Assembly (NCBI GenBank): GCA_963714425.1
Contig: CAVQOI010000015.1
Coordinates: 91,148-155,147, forward strand
Direction of reading: 5' to 3'
DNA from: DATCYX01 sp963714425
Lineage (GTDB): Bacteria > Chloroflexota > Anaerolineae > Anaerolineales > UBA4823
Length of the DNA stretch: 64,000 nucleotides
The notes below the pieces were generated by a model. It saw nothing but the letters and a program-made list of their open reading frames with translations. It searched no databases and was not told the origin of the DNA. Below, in pieces: positions 8,420-16,665 of the stretch. Made by a program: the position numbers and the translations under genes. Position 1 is the first letter of the stretch; every line of letters begins with the position of its first letter.

Positions 8420-9106
8420 TTACGGTTGTTTTTTGCCATTAACGATGCGTCCGTCCAGAAGATCAACGACATGCGTGGCAACCTGGGTCATGCGTGCATC
8501 GTGGGTTACTACCATCACGGTACGCCCACCTTGGTGCAGGCTCGAGAGTAACTGCATAATGCTTGCTCCGCTGGCGGTATCCAGATTGCCGGTGGGCTCA
8601 TCCGCTAGGATGAGCAGCGGGTTATTGACCAGGGCACGGGCGATGGCTACGCGTTGTTGCTGCCCGCCGGAAAGCTCGGACGGGCGGTGTGTTGCCCGGT
8701 CATCCAGCGCTACCTGCTTGAGCAGCTCTAGAGACCGCTGCTTGCGCTCTCGGCGCGGCACGCGCGAAAACTGCATAGGGAATGCTACGTTATCGGCGGC
8801 TGTCATACTGGGGACCAGGTTGAAGGATTGAAAGATGAAGCCCACTTTACGGCGGCGGAAAACCGCCAGGTCGTTCTCATCTAGAGATTCTAGCGTCTGC
8901 CCGTCTACCTCGATATGACCTGCCGAAGCCCGGTCCAACCCGCCTAGCAAGTGCAGTAGCGTGCTCTTACCGGATCCTGAAGGACCCATAACCACCAGAA
9001 AGCTCTGTGGCGGGATATCCAGGTCGACCCCTGCCAGTGCGTGTACCTGAACACGCCCCATACTGTAGGTCTTGCGCAGACCCGAGATACGGATAAAGTG
9101 CTCCAT
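8420..9106 (-). CDS. ABC transporter ATPase, LolD/MacB type
   Basis: A 228-residue cytoplasmic ATPase that should energise the FtsX-fold permease two genes downstream. Walker A is GPSGSGKST near residue 40, the Q-loop is IFQSFNLVP near 92, the ABC signature is LSGGQQQRVAIARAL near 143, and Walker B is LILADEPTGNLD near 163. All belong to the LolD/MacB subfamily. It starts 3 bp after the stop of the Yip1-family gene, so they are clearly one operon. Confidence 0.9.
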   Translation of the reverse strand: MEHFIRISGLRKTYSMGRVQVHALAGVDLDIPPQSFLVVMGPSGSGKSTLLHLLGGLDRASAGHIEVDGQTLESLDENDLAVFRRRKVGFIFQSFNLVPSMTAADNVAFPMQFSRVPRRERKQRSLELLKQVALDDRATHRPSELSGGQQQRVAIARALVNNPLLILADEPTGNLDTASGASIMQLLSSLHQGGRTVMVVTHDARMTQVATHVVDLLDGRIVNGKKQP

Positions 9107-9109
9107 AGA

Positions 9110-9889
9110 TTAGAAGAAAGGCCGGACGATAGTCAATCCACCGAGCTGGGCAGTCAAATACCTTACCAATGTCAGTAGCGCTAGCACCGCCAGGACAGTG
9201 AAAAGCGCCCCACCTATGGCCTTTCCGCTCGTAAGGCTGCTGGCGGCGCGCACACCCAGCACCAGAAGCACGATGTGCCAGATCAAATACAGGTCGATTA
9301 CTGGAAGCCAGGCGATCAGGTAAGCTGCAAAGCCGGTTGCTTCGGGTGGGGCGAAGCCAGCCAGCCCCGGGTTGTCAATCGGCTGGCGCCCGATGAGCAA
9401 GGCAGCAGCACGCACCAGATCGCGCAGAGCGAAAGGCAGTCCAGCCCATGCCACCAGGTTCATGGCACCCATGGTGTCGCCCCGACCTCCCAGTAAAGTC
9501 ATCACCAGGTGCATCAGCCCACCTACCAGCAGCCAGCCCAACCAGATGCCCAGCATGGCGCTGATCGCAGGAAAGACGTATACGAATACCGGCCCTTGGG
9601 TTGCCTGCATGGCTTGCATAAACTGTGCTTGCTGTTCAGGCGTGTAGTATTGGAAATCGGGTGGCGTCTGGAACTCGCCTGGCATGGCGTAATTCTGACG
9701 CACATAACCTGCTGACCAGACTCGCAGCAGTGCCAGCACGGTTAGGATGAGTAGCGGAGTGAGCCAGGTGCCGTTCTTGTGTGCAGCAACATTTTGGAGG
9801 GCGCGGCGCGGGCGGAATAAAACCTCAGGCGCCCACTTAAACTGAAAGCGCCCGGGATCATCGGTTTGGGCGAGTTCGGATTCGGTCAT
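9110..9889 (-). CDS. Yip1-family membrane protein
   Basis: A 259-residue polytopic membrane protein with about five hydrophobic helices. The N-terminal motif around VLFRPRRALQNVAAHK and the G-x-G-D-T-M-GAMNLVAWAGLPFALRDLVR region match the Yip1 domain family. Proteins of this family often sit beside MacB-type transporters. Here it is the first gene of the Yip1 - ATPase - CARDB protein - permease operon. Upstream (9890-10110) is 221 bp without a gene. It contains a hairpin at 9989-10017 (TTCCCGC pairing with GCGGGGAA) that could lie in this operon's leader. Confidence 0.75.
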   Translation of the reverse strand: MTESELAQTDDPGRFQFKWAPEVLFRPRRALQNVAAHKNGTWLTPLLILTVLALLRVWSAGYVRQNYAMPGEFQTPPDFQYYTPEQQAQFMQAMQATQGPVFVYVFPAISAMLGIWLGWLLVGGLMHLVMTLLGGRGDTMGAMNLVAWAGLPFALRDLVRAAALLIGRQPIDNPGLAGFAPPEATGFAAYLIAWLPVIDLYLIWHIVLLVLGVRAASSLTSGKAIGGALFTVLAVLALLTLVRYLTAQLGGLTIVRPFF

Positions 9890-10110
9890 ATGTTGGTGAG
9901 TTGCGTTGCATGTCTTAGAATAAGAATAGCCGCAACCTCATCGGTTGGGTCACATTCTACCATAGAGACGTTCTGTACAGCGAAGTGGTTCCCGCAGGGA
10001 CAATCCTGTGCGGGGAATATTATATGGAATGATATTCTTACATTCTATTGAATCCTACAAGAATTCTGCTAAGATTTAATCGTATCGACGAGTGTTCATA
10101 GGCCAGTATC

Positions 10111-10638
10111 ATGGCCCAACAGCAGATTCTTGAAAACACCCCCCTATTCATTCTCATTGCGGTAATTACCGTCCTGATTCTTGTTTGGCGAATCAAGCCC
10201 GGGGAGTTTCGCGCTACACAGTGGCTGAATTTTTGTATCGCCGCGGGTGTCTTCTGGGGATGTTTCTCTTTGATACTCGTGCTAACCATGTGGGATCGGT
10301 TCTATCGCCATTTTGCGCCTCCTTATTATTATTTCGTCGCTCTGCTTGCTTCGATTTTTGTCTACCCAATCTGGAGCCTTGCTCTGCGCTGGATCGCCCT
10401 TCGATTGCCGGGTAATCCCATTGTCTGGTTTTGCATCCTCGGCGGTCTTCAAGCGATCTTTGAGCATGCCATTGCCGTATACCGGCTTGACCTGCTTGCC
10501 GTGCCATTCCTGGCGGGAAGCACCCCCACAGCGATATTTATTTTCTCCTTTTTTGAATATATCGTGTATTGGGGGATCGTTGTGTACCTTGCGGTCGTAA
10601 TTAGACGCCTCCGACAACGTTATTGGCCGGTTTTGTAA
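10111..10638 (+). CDS. Polytopic membrane protein of unknown function
   Basis: A 175-residue, very hydrophobic protein with about five helices (near 10-28, 37-58, 72-92, 103-125, 140-165) and a basic C-terminus (RRLRQRYW). Family not recognised. The ATG at 10111 has only a weak ribosome-binding site. Codon use and base composition (more A/T) differ somewhat from the neighbouring GC-rich operon, consistent with the accessory nature of the 10-14 kb stretch. Confidence 0.55.
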   Translation: MAQQQILENTPLFILIAVITVLILVWRIKPGEFRATQWLNFCIAAGVFWGCFSLILVLTMWDRFYRHFAPPYYYFVALLASIFVYPIWSLALRWIALRLPGNPIVWFCILGGLQAIFEHAIAVYRLDLLAVPFLAGSTPTAIFIFSFFEYIVYWGIVVYLAVVIRRLRQRYWPVL

Positions 10639-10714
10639 CTCCATGCCAAATCTGGCCTCCATACTTACAGTCCTTAAAAGCAAACTCAGTGGATTTTGAA
10701 ATGGCATCGCAGGC

Positions 10715-10742
10715 TTGTCTACATATATGTCACATTTATAAT
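10715..10742 (+). promoter_or_regulatory. Sigma-70 type promoter before small ORF
   Basis: TTGTCT at 10715-10720 and TATAAT at 10737-10742 are separated by 16 bp; the spacer includes the palindrome ACATATATGT. The predicted start near 10749 lies 26 bp ahead of the small ORF's ATG, leaving room for the AGGAGG site at 10761. Confidence 0.55.
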
Positions 10743-10774
10743 AAGGGTCTGCACCCATACAGGAGGATCATTTG

Positions 10775-10942
10775 ATGGAGAGGCACATCTTCAAGGATGA
10801 CGAATGCCTGTGCCTCTGCCTGCCCGAATCGCCGGATAGCATCCTTGAACAGACGGACTACTACGACCTTCTTCACCTACTCGATGTTCGATGGAAAGGT
10901 TTGTGCGTGATTGGGTGCGAATGCTGGAGAAGCCATGACTGA
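10775..10942 (+). CDS. Cys-rich small protein, 55 residues
   Basis: A short ORF with an excellent AGGAGG eight bases before its ATG and a good promoter just upstream. The product is small and acidic, with Cys in two groups: C-x-C-x-C around residues 11-15, and C-x3-C-x-C around 44-50. The middle (ILEQTDYYDLLHLLDV) is likely helical. No known family is recognised. The Cys grouping could bind a metal or form disulfides. It overlaps the start of the next membrane gene by 8 bp, suggesting translational coupling. Short ORFs arise by chance, so confidence rests on the expression signals. Confidence 0.45.
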   Translation: MERHIFKDDECLCLCLPESPDSILEQTDYYDLLHLLDVRWKGLCVIGCECWRSHD

Positions 10943-11428
10943 CACCCTCGTATATGTCGAGCGAGTCTCTTCCAGGAGGACACACGCCTTGTTTGTGAGC
11001 CTCACGCTGGTGTTCCTTCTGCTTTTCTCCTGGCGCCTCTCTGCCTGGGGCTTCGAGACATGGAGCGTCGTATTGGGTTGTGTCTCCGGCTACTTTCTGT
11101 TCTGCTCCGTGAATTACACCGGGAGCTTATCATCCAGCCGGGAGAGAAGACCCTTCAGCTCAGATTTGGGCTCTTTTCACGGGTCATATCACTGGGGAAT
11201 ATCGAGGATTGCTTGCCGGACAAGGCTTCCCTGTGGCGCATCGGAGGGGCGGGGATCCACTTCACACCACTGGGCGGAAGATACCGCGCCATGTTTAATT
11301 TCCTCGAATACCCCAGGCTGGTCATCGCCCTAAAGGTCAAGCAAGGCCTGGTGCGAGATATTGCTTTCTCGACCCGCCAAGCGGAAGAGCTCATGAAACT
11401 GATCCTGGACAGGATATCGCGTGGGTGA
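10935..11428 (+). CDS. Membrane protein with bacterial PH-like domain, frameshifted
   Basis: Two overlapping frames together make one protein. The frame starting at the ATG at 10935 encodes two hydrophobic helices (ALFVSLTLVFLLLFSW and VVLGCVSGYFLFC). The frame ending at 11428 encodes a beta-rich domain (IIQPGEKTLQLRFGLFSR, FNFLEYPRLVIALKVK) with a final helix (QAEELMKLILDRI), which resembles a bacterial PH-like domain. A one-base deletion near 11116-11123 would join them. It may be a pseudogene or a base error. It follows the Cys-rich small ORF and is probably co-transcribed with it. Confidence 0.5.
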
Positions 11429-11554
11429 ATTCCAACTTGTTTGATGTTTATATGTTTTATGCTAATATGGCGATAGAAGTCCTGGCAAGACAAGTGTTTT
11501 GTAACCGTCTGTAGGTTCGATCGTTTTGCGAGCATGGCGCCGGGGATGTTGTAC

Positions 11555-12793
11555 ATGGATCAGACATTGAAACTGGATGAGTATGATCAGAAAGCACAGG
11601 CATATTTGGAGACCTTGTGCAGTGTGAAACCAAACCGGCGGACGGGATCCCAGGGAAACCAGGATGCGACGTTCTTCTTCGCCAATTCGCTCCGTCCTTT
11701 TGGATACGATATCGACTGCACTCCTTTCGAGTGCCTGGACTACACCAGCAGGGGGGCAGACTTGAAGCATGAAGAAGATAAATTCGAAGTTCATGTCAGC
11801 CCATACTCATTGGGGTGCGACGTCCATGCTGAGCTGGTTGTCGTCGAGACGGTGGAGGAGCTGGAACGAGCCAGCTGTGCGGGAAAGATCCTATTGATGC
11901 GCGGGGAGATTTGCTCTGAGCAGTTGATGCCGAAGAATTTTGTCTTTTACAATCCTGAGCATCACCAGAAGATCGTAACCCTCTTAGAAAGCCATAGCCC
12001 TGCAGGGATTATCACAGCCACAGAACGAAAGCCAGATCAAGTAGGGGCGTTGTATCCCTTTCCATTGTTTGTGGACGGAGATTTCGATATCCCCAGCGTC
12101 TACTGTAAAGACTCAGATGGAGACCTCCTGGCAAAGCGGCATGGCAAAGAATTCCGCCTGGTCATCAACTCTGTACGGCTACCATCGAGCGCGACAAATG
12201 TCGTCGCCCGATTGAACCAGGGTGCAGACACCAAGATCGTGATCACGGCGCATATCGATGCATATGAAGGGTCACCTGGCGCCTCAGACAATGCTTCGGG
12301 AACTGTGGTATTGATGTTGCTGGCTGAAATGCTTTCCAATTATCGGGGTGAGCACGGTATCGAAATCGTCGCTATCAATGGTGAAGATCATTACAGCGCC
12401 GGGGGTGAGATGGATTATCTCAAGCGTTACGGAGGAGAATTCGAGAAGATCGTGCTGGCAGTCAACATTGACGATGTTGGCTACCAGCGCGGCAGGTCAG
12501 CCTACTCATTCTATGAATGCACACCGCAACTCGAAAAGAAGGTCGAGGGAGTCTTCATGGACTTTGATGGTCTTGTTCGCGGCGAACCGTGGTTCAATGG
12601 GGATCACATGATCTTTGTGCAGAGCCGGGTTCCCTCCATAGCTTTCACATCAGAATGCATGCCGGAACTCATGAGGACCGTAACCCACACATCATTGGAT
12701 AAACCCGAACTGATTGACAGCGACAAGCTTGTTGAGCTTGCCGCCTCGCTGGATGCCTTGGTGCGATCGCTCAAGCAGGAAACGGAGAATTGA
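11555..12793 (+). CDS. M28-family zinc aminopeptidase-like protein
   Basis: About 412 residues with no signal peptide. The M28 metal ligands are recognisable: H in VITAHIDA and D in GASDNASG, the E/D pair in AINGEDHYSAGGEMD, D in VNIDDVG, and a late H in VTHTSLD. The region at about 55-200 resembles the inserted PA-like domain seen in many M28 enzymes. It should hydrolyse peptide or related amide bonds using two zinc ions; the substrate is unknown. The ATG at 11555 has GGGGA eight bases upstream; an in-frame ATG at 11534 is the alternative. It stands alone, with an AT-rich promoter-like stretch at 11440-11480. Confidence 0.75.
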   Translation: MDQTLKLDEYDQKAQAYLETLCSVKPNRRTGSQGNQDATFFFANSLRPFGYDIDCTPFECLDYTSRGADLKHEEDKFEVHVSPYSLGCDVHAELVVVETVEELERASCAGKILLMRGEICSEQLMPKNFVFYNPEHHQKIVTLLESHSPAGIITATERKPDQVGALYPFPLFVDGDFDIPSVYCKDSDGDLLAKRHGKEFRLVINSVRLPSSATNVVARLNQGADTKIVITAHIDAYEGSPGASDNASGTVVLMLLAEMLSNYRGEHGIEIVAINGEDHYSAGGEMDYLKRYGGEFEKIVLAVNIDDVGYQRGRSAYSFYECTPQLEKKVEGVFMDFDGLVRGEPWFNGDHMIFVQSRVPSIAFTSECMPELMRTVTHTSLDKPELIDSDKLVELAASLDALVRSLKQETEN

Positions 12794-12847
12794 ACAGCCT
12801 CAAAGGCTCCACCCATCTGGCGAGAGGGCTGGAGAAAGGAATAGCCG

Positions 12848-13186
12848 ATGAACTCCATGAAGGACACTTCATGCCCAGCACATGCTGCTCAGGAAGTTGA
12901 GCTCATCGAAGGGGTCGCGCAGGATTACATCGAAGGGTGGTTTACCGGAGATGCGGAGCGTATGCGCCGCTGCCTTCACCCGAGCTGGTCAAGCGCACCA
13001 TCATGCACGATCCCTAACAAGGGGGTTGGCTACTGCGCCAAGGAGAGGTCGGTCCGGAACCCTGAGGCGAGGGCAATTGCTCGCGAGGTTTTCGTCAGTC
13101 CAGTGGGTGACCTTCATCCGAACGGGTGGCTAAGGAAACTGGCAGGCGCAATCTACTTTCAACGTAGTATGCTGAGGTGCGAATAG
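12848..13186 (+). pseudogene. Degraded SnoaL/lumazine-binding-like (NTF2 fold) gene
   Basis: The first 45 codons read clearly as a family of putative lumazine-binding NTF2-fold proteins (VAQDYIEGWFTGDAERM, RCLHP). The expected continuation (ELVKRTIMHDP) is only present in the next frame, and that frame carries a TAA straight after it and a TGA further on. The remaining length is also short for the family (about 150 residues). At least one frameshift and one stop therefore separate this from an intact gene. It starts 54 bp after the M28 peptidase with an AAAGGA site. Confidence 0.55.
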
Positions 13187-13205
13187 AATATAGATAATTC
13201 AGGTC

Positions 13206-13234
13206 TTGACAGTCTAGAATGAGCTTCCTATAAT
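13206..13234 (+). promoter_or_regulatory. Consensus sigma-70 promoter
   Basis: TTGACA at 13206-13211 and TATAAT at 13229-13234 with a 17-bp spacer, which matches the bacterial housekeeping consensus exactly. The start point would be near 13241, giving a ~55-base leader to the gene at 13296. Confidence 0.75.
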
Positions 13235-13295
13235 TGGACTTCCACGCTAACTAACTCATGATCGATCTTAGAACGAAAGTTGGAGACAAATACGG

Positions 13296-13745
13296 TTGAA
13301 AACAACATTTACTACAACGGTTTTGAAAGACAAAGGTAAGAACGCCACCGGATTGCAGGTTCCGGCTGAAGTGATAGCTAGGCTAGGGAAGGGTAAAAAG
13401 CCTCCCGTGAGAGTGACCCTTAATGGGTATTCTTATCGAACCACAGTTGCTGTGATGGGTGGTGCGTTCATGCTGTCTCTTAGCTCAGAGAACAGGGAAG
13501 CAGCAGGCTTGAAAGGTGGGGACGAGGTGGAAGTTACGCTTGAGCTGGATACGGAGCCCCGGACTGTTGAGGTCCCGGACGACCTGGCTGCGGCGCTAAA
13601 GAACAAGCGAGGAGGGCGGTCAGCTTTCGATGCACTGTCCTACTCGATACGAAAGGAATATGTCCGCCAGGTTGAGTTTGCTAAAGCCCAGGAAACCCGT
13701 GAGCGGCGCATCACTGCCATCGTCGAAAAACTATCTAACCAGTAA
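13296..13745 (+). CDS. DUF1905 / YdeI-OmdA family protein
   Basis: A 149-residue protein starting at TTG. The N-terminal half (FTTTVLKDKGKNATGLQVP, PVRVTLNGYSYRTTVAVMGG, GLKGGDEVEVTLELD) is a DUF1905 beta-barrel. The C-terminal half (VEVPDDLAAAL, FDALSYSIRKEYVRQVEFAK, TRERRI) is the YdeI/OmpD-associated helical domain. The two are commonly fused. The molecular role is poorly known; some relatives are annotated as bacteriocin-protection proteins. It is monocistronic behind the consensus promoter at 13206. The following 215 bp hold no gene except the promoter for the next one. Confidence 0.8.
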   Translation: MKTTFTTTVLKDKGKNATGLQVPAEVIARLGKGKKPPVRVTLNGYSYRTTVAVMGGAFMLSLSSENREAAGLKGGDEVEVTLELDTEPRTVEVPDDLAAALKNKRGGRSAFDALSYSIRKEYVRQVEFAKAQETRERRITAIVEKLSNQ

Positions 13746-13916
13746 AACCAGATAAGGCGTCGGTTTTTCGGATTCGTTAATTCCATTTGTGCACTGCTCC
13801 CGATCCAATTGAAGGTCGGGAAGCGCCTGTTTGAAAACGAAATCACCGGTCACCCAGAAATTATTGAAACCCAAGAAAATCGCACTGCATGTCACAACAA
13901 ATGATAGAACATATGT

Positions 13917-13945
13917 TTGACTTAATCGATCTTTATTGTTAGAAT
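13917..13945 (+). promoter_or_regulatory. Sigma-70 type promoter with very short leader
   Basis: TTGACT at 13917-13922 and TAGAAT at 13940-13945 with a 17-bp spacer. The start would fall near 13952, only about nine bases before the ATG at 13961, so the transcript would be nearly leaderless. Confidence 0.55.
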
Positions 13946-13960
13946 TGCTGGATAGAACAG

Positions 13961-14644
13961 ATGGAGCAGATTTGGATTTACCTGGAAATCGGGAAAGAAC
14001 GAACCTTTGCTGGTGCGATCCAATGGCCGGGCTGGTGCCGCAGCGGAAGGGATGAGAGCGCTGCACTGATGGCGCTCCTTGACTATGGGCCGCGCTATGC
14101 GGGTGTCTTACAGTCCGCTCAGATTGATTTTCAGCCACCAGCCGAATCAGCTGCGTTCGCTGTGCTCGAGAGGATTGAAGGCGACGCAACCACCGATTTC
14201 GGCGCCCCAGGGAAAGCCATCTCAAGCGATATTCAACCCATAGACGATGCCGTGTTGCAACATTTCCACAACATTCTGGAAGCGTCCTGGCATGCATTTG
14301 ACGCAGCCGCGAAGATCGCTGCTGGGAGGCAGCTCCGCAAAGGACCTCGCGGAGGAGGGCGCGACCTGGACAAGATCGTCCAGCACGTGTTGGATGCTGA
14401 TGCGAGCTATCTTTCCCGGCTTGGTCAAAAGCTCAAGGTAGACGAGGGGGCTACTATCGCCCAGGGAATACAGCAGACCAGACAGACCATAAAACTGGCG
14501 CTGGCAAACTCGAAGGCTGGCGGGATGCCTGAACAAGGGCCGCGGGGAGGCATGCGCTGGACTGCTCGCCAATTTGTCCGCCGTGTGGTTTGGCATGTGC
14601 TCGATCATGCTTGGGAGCTGGAAGATCGTATCACCACCACTTGA
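13961..14644 (+). CDS. DinB-like helical-bundle protein
   Basis: A 227-residue cytoplasmic protein. The C-terminal half (about 105-225) is helical with conserved segments DLDKIVQHVLDADASYL and FVRRVVWHVLDHAWELEDR. The spaced His residues are reminiscent of the metal-binding four-helix bundle of the DinB/YfiT superfamily. The N-terminal ~100 residues (WIYLEIGKERTFAGAIQWPGW) form a separate beta-containing region. No enzyme activity can be assigned. It begins a run of co-oriented small genes up to 19357. Confidence 0.6.
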   Translation: MEQIWIYLEIGKERTFAGAIQWPGWCRSGRDESAALMALLDYGPRYAGVLQSAQIDFQPPAESAAFAVLERIEGDATTDFGAPGKAISSDIQPIDDAVLQHFHNILEASWHAFDAAAKIAAGRQLRKGPRGGGRDLDKIVQHVLDADASYLSRLGQKLKVDEGATIAQGIQQTRQTIKLALANSKAGGMPEQGPRGGMRWTARQFVRRVVWHVLDHAWELEDRITTT

Positions 14645-14676
14645 TGGCAAGTTGAACACCCAGTCAGGAGGAAAAT

Positions 14677-15084
14677 ATGCAAAAAATCACAACCTTCTTA
14701 ATGTTTGACGGCAAAGCTGAAGAGGCGATGAACTATTATGTATCCGTATTCGACGGGTCGAAAATTCTCAGCATTTCACGCTATGGACCCAACGAAGCAG
14801 GCGCCGAAGGAAGTGTGATGCACGCCAGGTTTTCACTGAGTGGGCTGGAATTCATGGCAATCGATAGCAACATTCAGCACGCCTTCACATTTACGCCAGC
14901 GCTATCTCTCCATGTCAACTGTGACAGCGAGGCGGAGATCGACCAGCTTTTCGCCAGGTTATCGCACGCTGGAGAAGTACTCATGCCGTTGGATCGATAT
15001 CCTTTTAGCGAAAAGTACGCCTGGGTATCCGACCAATTCGGTGTGTCATGGCAACTTAATTTACAAGTTCCAAAGGAGAATTAG
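14677..15084 (+). CDS. PhnB-like VOC-fold protein
   Basis: A 135-residue single VOC-fold protein. ITTFLMFDGKAEEAMNYYVSVF and the ending SEKYAWVSDQFGVSWQLNL match the PhnB/3-demethylubiquinone methyltransferase-like (glyoxalase superfamily) group. No methyltransferase activity is implied by the fold. It has a good AGGAGG site, and the next gene starts 1 bp after its stop. A second member of the family lies at 17096-17572. Confidence 0.8.
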   Translation: MQKITTFLMFDGKAEEAMNYYVSVFDGSKILSISRYGPNEAGAEGSVMHARFSLSGLEFMAIDSNIQHAFTFTPALSLHVNCDSEAEIDQLFARLSHAGEVLMPLDRYPFSEKYAWVSDQFGVSWQLNLQVPKEN

Positions 15085-15085
15085 C

Positions 15086-16201
15086 ATGAGCGCAATTCGG
15101 GTATTAGTTGGTACGCGCAAAGGCGCCTTTATCCTGACAGCCGATGCCAAACGCCAAAGTTGGAATGTCGGTGGTCCATATTTTGCTGGCTGGGAGATTT
15201 ATCATCTCAAGGGTTCCCCCGCTAATCCAGACCGTCTGTACGCATCGCAGTCCACCGGGTGGTTTGGGCAGGTGATGCAGCGCTCAAATGACGGCGGCAA
15301 GACTTGGGAACCAGCAGGCAACGAGTTTATATACGAAGGAGTGCCAGGCACGCATCAGTGGTATGACGGCACGCAACACCCGTGGGAGTTTAAGCGGGTC
15401 TGGTATTTAGAGCCCTCGCCAACCGACCCTGATACGGTTTACGCCGGTGTGGAGGACGCTGCCCTTTTCCGCACGGTAGATGGCGGGCAAACTTGGCAGG
15501 AGCTTCCAGGGCTCAGGAGCGTCAAAGGGAATTTGTGGCAGCCTGGGGCAGGCGGGTTGTGCCTGCACAACATTGTCTTGAATCCAGGCGACTCCAACCG
15601 GATTTACATCGCCATCTCGGCGGCAGGCGCCTTCCGCACTGACGATGGAGGGGTGACGTGGCGCGCAGCGAATCAAGGTTTGCGCTCAGATGACGAACTA
15701 CCCGATTCAAGCGCGGAGGTTGGTCATTGTGTTCACAGCATTGCCATGCACCCTTCACGCCCGGATGTTCTCTTCATGCAGAAGCATTGGGATGTGATGC
15801 GCAGCGACAATGCCGGTGAGTCATGGTACGAGGTCAGTGGCAACCTACCTTCCGACTTTGGTTTCCCGATAGCAATTCACGCCCACGAGCCAGAGACGGT
15901 CTATGTCGTCCCGATCAAGAGCGACTCGGAGCATTACCCACCCGAGGGCAAGCTGCGCGTGTACCGCAGCCGGACAGGAGGCAATGAATGGGAGGCGCTC
16001 ACCAAAGGCTTGCCCCAAAGCAACTGCTACGTCAACGTATTGCGCAGCGCCCTGGCCGTAGATACGATGGATCCTTGCGGTGTCTACTTAGGCACCACAG
16101 GTGGGCAGGTGTATGCCTCGGCGGATTCCGGCGATAGCTGGTCGCCCATCGTGCGCGACCTTCCCGCAGTGCTGTCAGTTGAAGTCCAGACCTTGCCATG
16201 A
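15086..16201 (+). CDS. BNR/sialidase-like beta-propeller protein
   Basis: A 371-residue protein built of BNR/Asp-box repeats: S-N-D-G-G-K-T-W, T-V-D-G-G-Q-T-W, T-D-D-G-G-V-T-W, S-D-N-A-G-E-S-W and S-A-D-S-G-D-S-W, at roughly 60-residue spacing. The fold is therefore a six- or seven-bladed propeller of the WD40/YVTN/sialidase class. There is no signal peptide, so it is probably cytoplasmic and not a secreted sialidase. AAAGGAG precedes the ATG at 15086; longer ORFs run backwards into the VOC gene. Its last four bases (ATGA) overlap the start of the MoaD/ThiS-like gene, which implies tight coupling. Confidence 0.8.
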   Translation: MSAIRVLVGTRKGAFILTADAKRQSWNVGGPYFAGWEIYHLKGSPANPDRLYASQSTGWFGQVMQRSNDGGKTWEPAGNEFIYEGVPGTHQWYDGTQHPWEFKRVWYLEPSPTDPDTVYAGVEDAALFRTVDGGQTWQELPGLRSVKGNLWQPGAGGLCLHNIVLNPGDSNRIYIAISAAGAFRTDDGGVTWRAANQGLRSDDELPDSSAEVGHCVHSIAMHPSRPDVLFMQKHWDVMRSDNAGESWYEVSGNLPSDFGFPIAIHAHEPETVYVVPIKSDSEHYPPEGKLRVYRSRTGGNEWEALTKGLPQSNCYVNVLRSALAVDTMDPCGVYLGTTGGQVYASADSGDSWSPIVRDLPAVLSVEVQTLP

Positions 16202-16494
16202 TCCGCCTGGTACTCCCCACGCATCTCTGGAGGTTGGCGAACGTCAATCGCGAGATATCCCTCCTGGTTGAAGGGCCTGCCACGTTGGGCTCGGTGCTTG
16301 ACGCCTTGGAAGAGAGCTATCCGATGCTGCGCGGGACGGTGCGCGACAACTTGACGAAAGAGCGCAGGGCGTTCATCCGATTCTTTGCCTGCGGAGAAGA
16401 TATCTCCCACGAGCCACCGGATGCGCCCTTGCCAGATGCTGTGGTGACAGGTTTGGAACCCTTACGTGTGGTGGGCGCGATGGCCGGTGGCTAG
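16198..16494 (+). CDS. MoaD/ThiS-like ubiquitin-fold protein
   Basis: A 98-residue small protein with the beta-grasp pattern and a C-terminal Gly-Gly (VVGAMAGG). In this family the Gly-Gly is adenylated or thiocarboxylated by an E1-like enzyme. It overlaps the propeller gene by ATGA. No moaE, thiG, cysM-like or E1-like gene is nearby, so a role in molybdopterin or thiamin synthesis is not indicated by context. A sulfur carrier or protein modifier working with the propeller is an alternative. Confidence 0.75.
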   Translation: MIRLVLPTHLWRLANVNREISLLVEGPATLGSVLDALEESYPMLRGTVRDNLTKERRAFIRFFACGEDISHEPPDAPLPDAVVTGLEPLRVVGAMAGG

Positions 16495-16665
16495 ACACCG
16501 GTAGGTAGAAAGAAGCAGTCCAGCGATCTGAGCCAGGATTTTATCCACCTGATATCGGATTCGGTTTGGCCGCATTCGACGAACCTTTTGAGCTCGTGTG
16601 GGTACAACGTGCTTACTCCGCTCGGGAGCCTGGCTCCCAATCGAATGCAAGAAGGAGACAAGATA

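Noticed and set aside
14840..15085. N-terminal extension of the BNR propeller protein
   Set aside because: The extension is the VOC gene read in another frame; a strong AAAGGAG site marks the ATG at 15086.
15086..16201. True secreted sialidase
   Set aside because: Asp-box repeats are present but there is no signal peptide and I cannot see the catalytic Arg triad; only the propeller fold is supported.
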